From assembly GCA_905203475.1 (NCBI GenBank), contig CAJKWD010000006.1, positions 1 through 36,379 on the forward strand: DNA of 36,379 nt, in the 5' to 3' direction. Below, piece by piece: positions 32,873 through 36,379 of this stretch (positions within the stretch are counted from its first letter, which is position 1; every line of letters starts with the position of its first letter). The notes beneath the pieces are model-generated. The model saw nothing but the letters and a program-made list of their open reading frames with translations, was not told the DNA's origin and did not search any database. The DNA comes from an uncultured Acholeplasmataceae bacterium. Its GTDB lineage: Bacteria > Bacillota_I > Bacilli_A > RF39 > UBA660. Both the position numbers and the translations under genes were made by a program.

Positions 32873-35044
32873 ATGAATCAAGAAATTATAGAAACAATGA
32901 GTCGAGAATTAAATATTCAACCAAAACAAGTAGAAACAGTATTAACATTATTAAGTGAAGGAAATACAGTTCCTTTTATTGCTCGTTATCGTAAAGAAAT
33001 GACAGGTGCTTTAAATGAAGAAGAAATTAGAAAAATAGAAGAAATATATGAATATCAAAATAATTTATTAAAGAGAAAAGAAGATGTCATTCGTTTAATC
33101 GACGAAAAAGGAATGTTAACCGAAGAATTAAAGAAGAAAATTATGGACTGTACAAAATTAGTAGAAGTAGAAGATCTATATCGTCCATATAAAGAAAAAA
33201 AGAAAACAAAAGCAACAGAAGCCATTGCATTAGGTTTAGAACCACTTGCGAAAATGATGATGTCGTTTCCAACCAAAGGTTCTCTTGAGGATTTAGCAAG
33301 TAAATTTATCAAAGATAAAGTAAAAACAATGGACGAAGCAATTACAGGAGCGAAGTATATTATTGCAGAATGGATTAGTGATAATGCTTCTTATCGTAAA
33401 TGGATTCGTAATTATTTTTATAAACATGGAACAATTACTTCTAAAATAAAGAAAAATGCCGAAGATGAGGGAAAAGTATACGAAATGTATTACGATTATC
33501 AAGAACCTGTTAAATGGGTTAAACCACACCGTATTTTAGCCTTAAATCGTGGTGAAAAAGAAAAAGTATTGAATGTTTCCATTGATATTGATAAACAAGA
33601 AATATTAAACTTCTTAGAAAAGAAAATTATAAAAAATAATCAATCATTTGTAGTACCAAGTATTCAAGAAGCAATTGAAGATTCTTATAAAAGATTAATT
33701 GCTCCATCTATCGAACGGGAAATTCGTTCTGAATTATCAGAAAAAGGAGAAGAAGCGGCAATCGATAACTTTGGTAAAAATTTAGAAGCCTTACTTCTAA
33801 CACCACCAATGAAAGAACAAGTTGTTCTTGCCTTCGATCCTGGATTTGTTAATGGTTGTAAATTAGCTGTGATTGATAAAACTGGAAAATACTTAGATTC
33901 TACGGTGATTAAACCATTTTTAAATTCAAAAACAGAAGGAAGAATCAAAGAAGCAAAAGAAATAGTTGTAAAATTGATTCAAAAATATCATGTTGATATT
34001 ATTGCAATTGGCAATGGTACTGCGTCTCGTGAATCAGAAAAATTTTGTGCTGATATGATTCGTGAATATCATTTAAATTGTAAATATGTAATTGTATCTG
34101 AAGCAGGCGCTTCTATCTATAGTGCTTCAAAAATAGCTGCCGAAGAGTTTCCTGATCTAGCAATTGAAAAAAGAAGTGCTGTTAGCATTGGTAGACGTTT
34201 ACAAGATCCATTAGCAGAACTTGTAAAAATACCTCCAGAAGGAATTGGTGTAGGTCTATATCAACATGATGTAAGTCAAAAGAAATTATCTAATTCTCTA
34301 GACTTTGTTGTCGAAAAATGTGTCAATAGCGTTGGTGTAAACATCAATACAGCATCCCTTTCACTACTTAGTTATGTATCAGGACTGACTAAGAAAGCAT
34401 GCCAAAAAATCATTGAATATCGTGAAAAGGTAGGTAAAATTGTATCAAGAGAAGAAATTAAAAAGAAAAAATTGCTTTCTGATAAAGCTTATGAACAAGC
34501 AATTGGTTTCTTAAGAATTCCAGATGGGGAAAACAAATTAGATAAAACAGCAATTCACCCTGAAAGTTATCCTGTTGCACTCACTTTATTAAGTGATTTA
34601 GGATTTACAAGTGATGATATTGGAACAAAACCGTTAATTGAAAAACTAAACCAATTAGATATAACAAAATACCAAGAAAAATTAAATACGGATCAATATA
34701 CATTAGAAGATGTTATTGCATCTTTAAAGAAACCAAACTTAGATCCAAGAGATGAAATGCCACAACCACTTTTAAGAAGTGATATATTAGAGATTGATGA
34801 CTTAAAAATAGGAATGAAATTACAAGGTACAGTGCGCAATGTTGTGGACTTTGGAGCTTTTATCGATATTGGATTACATAATGATGGCCTTGCACATATT
34901 TCTAAATTAACAGATAAATATATCAAACATCCAAGTGAAGTAGTCAGTGTAGGAGATATTGTTGATTGTTATGTAGAAGATATTTCTAAAGAAAAGGGAA
35001 AGGTAAGTCTTTCGCTATTACAACCACAAACAAGTAACAAATAG
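32873..35044 (+). CDS. tex: Tex family RNA-binding protein
   Basis: A conserved nucleic-acid-binding protein thought to act with transcription or RNA turnover (also called YhgF). The 723-residue protein starts with the Tex N-terminus (NTVPFIARYRKEMTGALNEE), has the YqgF-like domain (VVLAFDPGFVNGCKLAVIDK, IIAIGNGTASRESEKF), the helix-hairpin-helix part (VGVNINTASLSLLSYVSGL) and a C-terminal S1 domain (MKLQGTVRNVVDFGAFIDIG, GKVSLSLLQ). Length is typical. AAAAGGTGAAG precedes the ATG. It is monocistronic between two similar terminators. Confidence 0.96.
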   Translation: MNQEIIETMSRELNIQPKQVETVLTLLSEGNTVPFIARYRKEMTGALNEEEIRKIEEIYEYQNNLLKRKEDVIRLIDEKGMLTEELKKKIMDCTKLVEVEDLYRPYKEKKKTKATEAIALGLEPLAKMMMSFPTKGSLEDLASKFIKDKVKTMDEAITGAKYIIAEWISDNASYRKWIRNYFYKHGTITSKIKKNAEDEGKVYEMYYDYQEPVKWVKPHRILALNRGEKEKVLNVSIDIDKQEILNFLEKKIIKNNQSFVVPSIQEAIEDSYKRLIAPSIEREIRSELSEKGEEAAIDNFGKNLEALLLTPPMKEQVVLAFDPGFVNGCKLAVIDKTGKYLDSTVIKPFLNSKTEGRIKEAKEIVVKLIQKYHVDIIAIGNGTASRESEKFCADMIREYHLNCKYVIVSEAGASIYSASKIAAEEFPDLAIEKRSAVSIGRRLQDPLAELVKIPPEGIGVGLYQHDVSQKKLSNSLDFVVEKCVNSVGVNINTASLSLLSYVSGLTKKACQKIIEYREKVGKIVSREEIKKKKLLSDKAYEQAIGFLRIPDGENKLDKTAIHPESYPVALTLLSDLGFTSDDIGTKPLIEKLNQLDITKYQEKLNTDQYTLEDVIASLKKPNLDPRDEMPQPLLRSDILEIDDLKIGMKLQGTVRNVVDFGAFIDIGLHNDGLAHISKLTDKYIKHPSEVVSVGDIVDCYVEDISKEKGKVSLSLLQPQTSNK

Positions 35045-35066
35045 ATGTCAAGCAGACATCTTTTTT
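35043..35066 (+). terminator. Terminator of tex
   Basis: AGATGTC (35043-35049), loop AAGCA, GACATCT (35055-35061), then six T. The duplicated module begins right after it. Confidence 0.9.
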
Positions 35067-35067
35067 A

Positions 35068-35159
35068 TTTACAATCAGCAATTATTATCATATAATGAAA
35101 GAGGGATACTTACTAAGTGTCCATCTATAGGGTACACTTAGCATATGCTAGGTGTTTTT
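35068..35159 (+). ncRNA. Module 2 small RNA (putative antitoxin), with promoter
   Basis: TTTACA (35068-35073), 17 bases, TATAAT (35091-35096). The RNA starts near 35101 (GAGGGAT) and ends at a terminator CACTTAG-CATATG-CTAGGTG plus T (35135-35159), about 59 nt. CTAAGTGT (35113-35120) can pair instead with ACACTTAG (35134-35141), exclusive with the terminator stem, exposing the 13-nt loop CCATCTATAGGGT. TCCAT and ACACTTAGC resemble TCCAT and ACACCTAAC in the facing leader DNA. Confidence 0.78.
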
Positions 35160-35240
35160 AATTATAATTAAGAATAGGAGTATGAGAAGAAACCACATAA
35201 CATGTATTAATTGTTTAATAAGTTTTCTTTCATACCTCAT
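35148..35240 (-). CDS. Putative type I toxin peptide, module 2 (30 aa)
   Basis: A 30-codon frame from 35240 to the TAG at 35150-35148, which is inside the terminator stem of the facing RNA. GGAGGTG lies 6 bases before the ATG. The peptide begins with charged MRYERKLIKQ and ends in a hydrophobic WFLLILLFLIIIKNT, a single membrane span. It shares 18 of 30 residues with the module 3 peptide, and most other changes are conservative (Arg/Lys, Leu/Ile), which indicates that the frame is translated and selected. Toxicity is inference from layout. Confidence 0.78.
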   Translation of the reverse strand: MRYERKLIKQLIHVMWFLLILLFLIIIKNT

Positions 35241-35244
35241 AGAC

Positions 35245-35273
35245 TTCACCTCCTTATCCATATTGGAAGTGAA
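35245..35273 (-). promoter_or_regulatory. Hairpin hiding the module 2 toxin ribosome site
   Basis: In the minus-strand RNA TTCACTTCC (35273-35265) pairs with GGAGGTGAA (35253-35245), 9 bp with one G-U, around an 11-nt loop. The whole Shine-Dalgarno sequence is inside the stem. Confidence 0.8.
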
Positions 35274-35344
35274 CACCTAACGATCCCTCTATCAATAACA
35301 TACTGTAAAGGAATATCAAACTCCTTTTCATAGAAATGAAAATG

Positions 35345-35353
35345 TGTTAAAAT
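35345..35353 (+). promoter_or_regulatory. Extended -10 promoter of the GNAT gene
   Basis: TGT-TAAAAT, 28 bases before the ATG at 35382. The same element is repeated at 36298-36306. Confidence 0.6.
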
Positions 35354-35381
35354 GCAAACAGTAGGAGACTAGGTGATAGAT

Positions 35382-35891
35382 ATGAAGAAATTAGAGTTTA
35401 TTTTAGTTCGAAAAAATGGACATAACAATGAAACATTGATTGATTCTTATGTAGAAACTTTGAAAAAATTATTTTTCGATCATAAGCCAGAAAAATTAAA
35501 TCATGAATTAGAAAGCTTAATATTAAAAAATTTCAATAATGAATTGTATTTAGTCTTTTATGAAGGAGTACCAATTGGAATCACTGGATTATATTGGGGA
35601 AATGAAGAAGATGTTTGTTGGTATAATTGGTTTGGTGTATTAAAAGAATATAGAAAACATGGATTTGGAAAGGAAATATTTTCATTTACAATTAATTTAG
35701 CGAAACAATCTTTTAAAGGAATTCGCTTATATACCGATGATTCCTGTGATATCGCAATCTATTATCTATATGAAAAATTTTTCGATTTTAAAGAAAGAAT
35801 TGGAGACACCATTATTTATTCCAAATCTTTTTCAAAAGAATTTCATATGAATTGCTATGGTAAGATTCCATTGGGATTATATGAAAACTGA
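35382..35891 (+). CDS. GNAT family N-acetyltransferase
   Basis: A 169-residue GNAT protein. NELYLVFYEGVPIGITGLYW and the acetyl-CoA loop FGVLKEYRKHGFGKEIFSFT are clear, followed by YLYEKFFDFKERIGDTIIYS. The substrate is unknown. The ATG at 35382 has AGGTGAT 4 bases upstream; a GTG at 35373 behind AGGAG is a possible alternative. It lies between two copies of the toxin-antitoxin-like module and could be their passenger. Confidence 0.85.
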   Translation: MKKLEFILVRKNGHNNETLIDSYVETLKKLFFDHKPEKLNHELESLILKNFNNELYLVFYEGVPIGITGLYWGNEEDVCWYNWFGVLKEYRKHGFGKEIFSFTINLAKQSFKGIRLYTDDSCDIAIYYLYEKFFDFKERIGDTIIYSKSFSKEFHMNCYGKIPLGLYEN

Positions 35892-36104
35892 ATGAGTCAC
35901 AATTTAAAAGGAAAAGAACTTGTTGCAGATTTTCCAAACGATAGTGATTATGAAAATATATTGCAAAAAATAAAAAACGATATGGAAGTTACATCAATCG
36001 AGGAATTGGATATTTCTATTTACAATATTCTATTATTATCATATAATGTAAGAGGGATACTTACTAAGTGTCCACATGTTTGTAGATCACTTAGCATATG
36101 CTAG
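35892..36104 (+). pseudogene. Short ORF running into module 3, probably truncated
   Basis: The ATG at 35892 directly follows the GNAT stop codon, with no clear ribosome site. The first 43 residues (MSHNLKGKELVADFPNDSDY onward) look like ordinary coding sequence. From about base 36016 the frame only reads through the module 3 promoter and small RNA, ending in the terminator stem. This suggests an older gene whose 3' end was replaced when the module was copied in. Family not recognised. Confidence 0.45.
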
Positions 36105-36112
36105 GTGTTTTT
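36019..36112 (+). ncRNA. Module 3 small RNA (putative antitoxin), with promoter
   Basis: TTTACA (36019-36024), 17 bases, TATAAT (36042-36047). The RNA starts near 36052 (GAGGGAT) and ends at CACTTAG-CATATG-CTAGGTG plus T (36088-36112). CTAAGTG (36064-36070) can pair with CACTTAG (36088-36094) instead. The loop between them (36071-36087) is 17 nt and differs from that of module 2, while both stems are identical. Confidence 0.78.
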
Positions 36113-36193
36113 AATTATTATTAGAAATAAGAGAATAATGAGGTATTTCAAAAGTTGTAATAAAGTAATGATTATTTTTTTCTCATATTTCAT
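36101..36193 (-). CDS. Putative type I toxin peptide, module 3 (30 aa)
   Basis: A 30-codon frame from 36193 to the TAG at 36103-36101 inside the facing terminator stem. GGAGGTG lies 6 bases before the ATG. The peptide starts MKYEKKIIITLLQLLKYLI and ends ILLFLIIIKNT, a basic head and one membrane span. The last 11 residues are the same as in module 2. Same layout as modules 1 and 2. Function as a toxin is inference. Confidence 0.78.
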   Translation of the reverse strand: MKYEKKIIITLLQLLKYLIILLFLIIIKNT

Positions 36194-36197
36194 AACC

Positions 36198-36226
36198 TTC
36201 ACCTCCTTATCTATATTGGAAGTGAA
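36198..36226 (-). promoter_or_regulatory. Hairpin hiding the module 3 toxin ribosome site
   Basis: In the minus-strand RNA TTCACTTCC (36226-36218) pairs with GGAGGTGAA (36206-36198) around an 11-nt loop. The stem is identical to module 2; the loop differs by one base. Confidence 0.8.
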
Positions 36227-36334
36227 CACCTAGCTATCCCTCTATCAATAACATACTGTAAAGAGATAACAAACTCCTTTTCATAGAAATGAAAATGTGT
36301 TAAAATGTAAACAGTAGGAGACTAGGTGATAGAT

Positions 36335-36379
36335 ATGAGAAATAAAACTTCTGTTAGCCAAAAGTTACCATGGGGGGGG
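36335..36379 (+). CDS. Start of a gene cut by the window end
   Basis: The ATG at 36335 has AGGTGAT 4 bases upstream and the extended -10 TGT-TAAAAT at 36298-36306, the same signals as the GNAT gene at 35382. Only 15 codons are visible (MRNKTSVSQKLPWGG). The last codons fall in a run of eight G, which may be an assembly-end artefact. Confidence 0.45.
   Translation, partial: MRNKTSVSQKLPWGG

Larger units (their letters stand above)
35067..35385. repeat. Duplicated module, copy A (337-base gap after tex)
   Basis: About 320 bases nearly matching 36018-36338 with an offset of 951-953. It covers the small RNA promoter and gene, the facing peptide gene and leader, and the promoter and ribosome site of the next plus-strand gene. 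Similarity stops just inside the following ATG. Confidence 0.85.
36018..36338. repeat. Duplicated module, copy B
   Basis: Second copy of the 35067-35385 block. The promoters, RNA stems, ribosome-site hairpin and downstream gene start are nearly unchanged, whereas the small RNA loop and the middle of the peptide gene differ. The copy ends four bases into the next gene. Confidence 0.85.

Noticed and set aside
35373..35382. GTG at 35373 as the GNAT start
   Set aside because: AGGAG supports it, but AGGTGAT just before the ATG at 35382 is the pattern used elsewhere in the window and recurs in the duplicate; left as an alternative.
36370..36379. Run of eight G at the window end as a phase-variable tract
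   Set aside because: It is the last sequence of the window in an AT-rich genome; an assembly-end artefact is more likely.

Overview
The window reads as the chromosome of a low-GC Bacillota, most likely an uncultured gut member of the Bacilli (RF39, Erysipelotrichia or Mollicutes-like). The reasons are AT-rich codon use, AGGAGG or GGTGAT ribosome sites, sigma-A promoters often with an extended -10, U-tract terminators, an HrcA/CIRCE heat-shock operon and a SufU/SufS iron-sulfur system. TGA is used as a stop (for example hrcA and sufD) and Trp is TGG, so this is code 11 and not the mycoplasma code. The lineage is inference. I saw no tRNA, rRNA, CRISPR array or insertion sequence.

Layout. 1-1.1 kb: 3' part of a surface-type protein whose last 120 coding bases are GC-rich and adenine-poor, like a diversity-generating-retroelement variable region. 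1.2-7.9 kb: hrcA-grpE-dnaK-pepF-dnaJ behind two CIRCE operators; GrpE carries a histidine-rich N-terminus. 7.9-10.4 kb (minus): UV endonuclease and a DUF1846 protein. 10.5-13 kb: frr-sufU-unknown, then a tail-less SSB. 13-14.2 kb: three small Xre repressors. 14.2-17.1 kb: pyrimidine nucleoside phosphorylase, a GNAT acetyltransferase, rpoZ, recX. 17.1-18 kb (minus): HIT protein and an unknown. 18.2-20.2 kb: a short SufD-like protein and SufS. 20.3-25.1 kb: DUF2207 membrane protein, FtsK/SpoIIIE, CYTH-like protein. 26-31.3 kb: parE-unknown-parC. 31.3-35 kb: HExxH protein, membrane-anchored thioredoxin-like protein, Tex. 35-36.4 kb: a repeat-rich end with a second GNAT gene.

The most notable content lies between genes. 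Three compact modules (about 25.63-25.88, 35.07-35.30 and 36.02-36.25 kb) each encode, on the minus strand, a 30-33-residue cationic and hydrophobic peptide behind a strong ribosome site buried in a hairpin. Facing each peptide gene on the plus strand is a 60-80-nt RNA with its own promoter and intrinsic terminator. In all three the peptide stop codon lies inside the terminator stem of the facing RNA. This is the plan of par/Fst-type type I toxin-antitoxin systems, but the peptides lack a recognisable Fst signature. A fourth copy of the small RNA (25.16-25.25 kb) has no peptide gene. Modules 2 and 3 are a duplication about 952 bp apart. Their stems and coding sense are kept while the RNA loop has diverged, as expected of paired but specific antisense systems.

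Most other genes are housekeeping. Intergenic spaces are short, and terminators often overlap stop codons or the next promoter.
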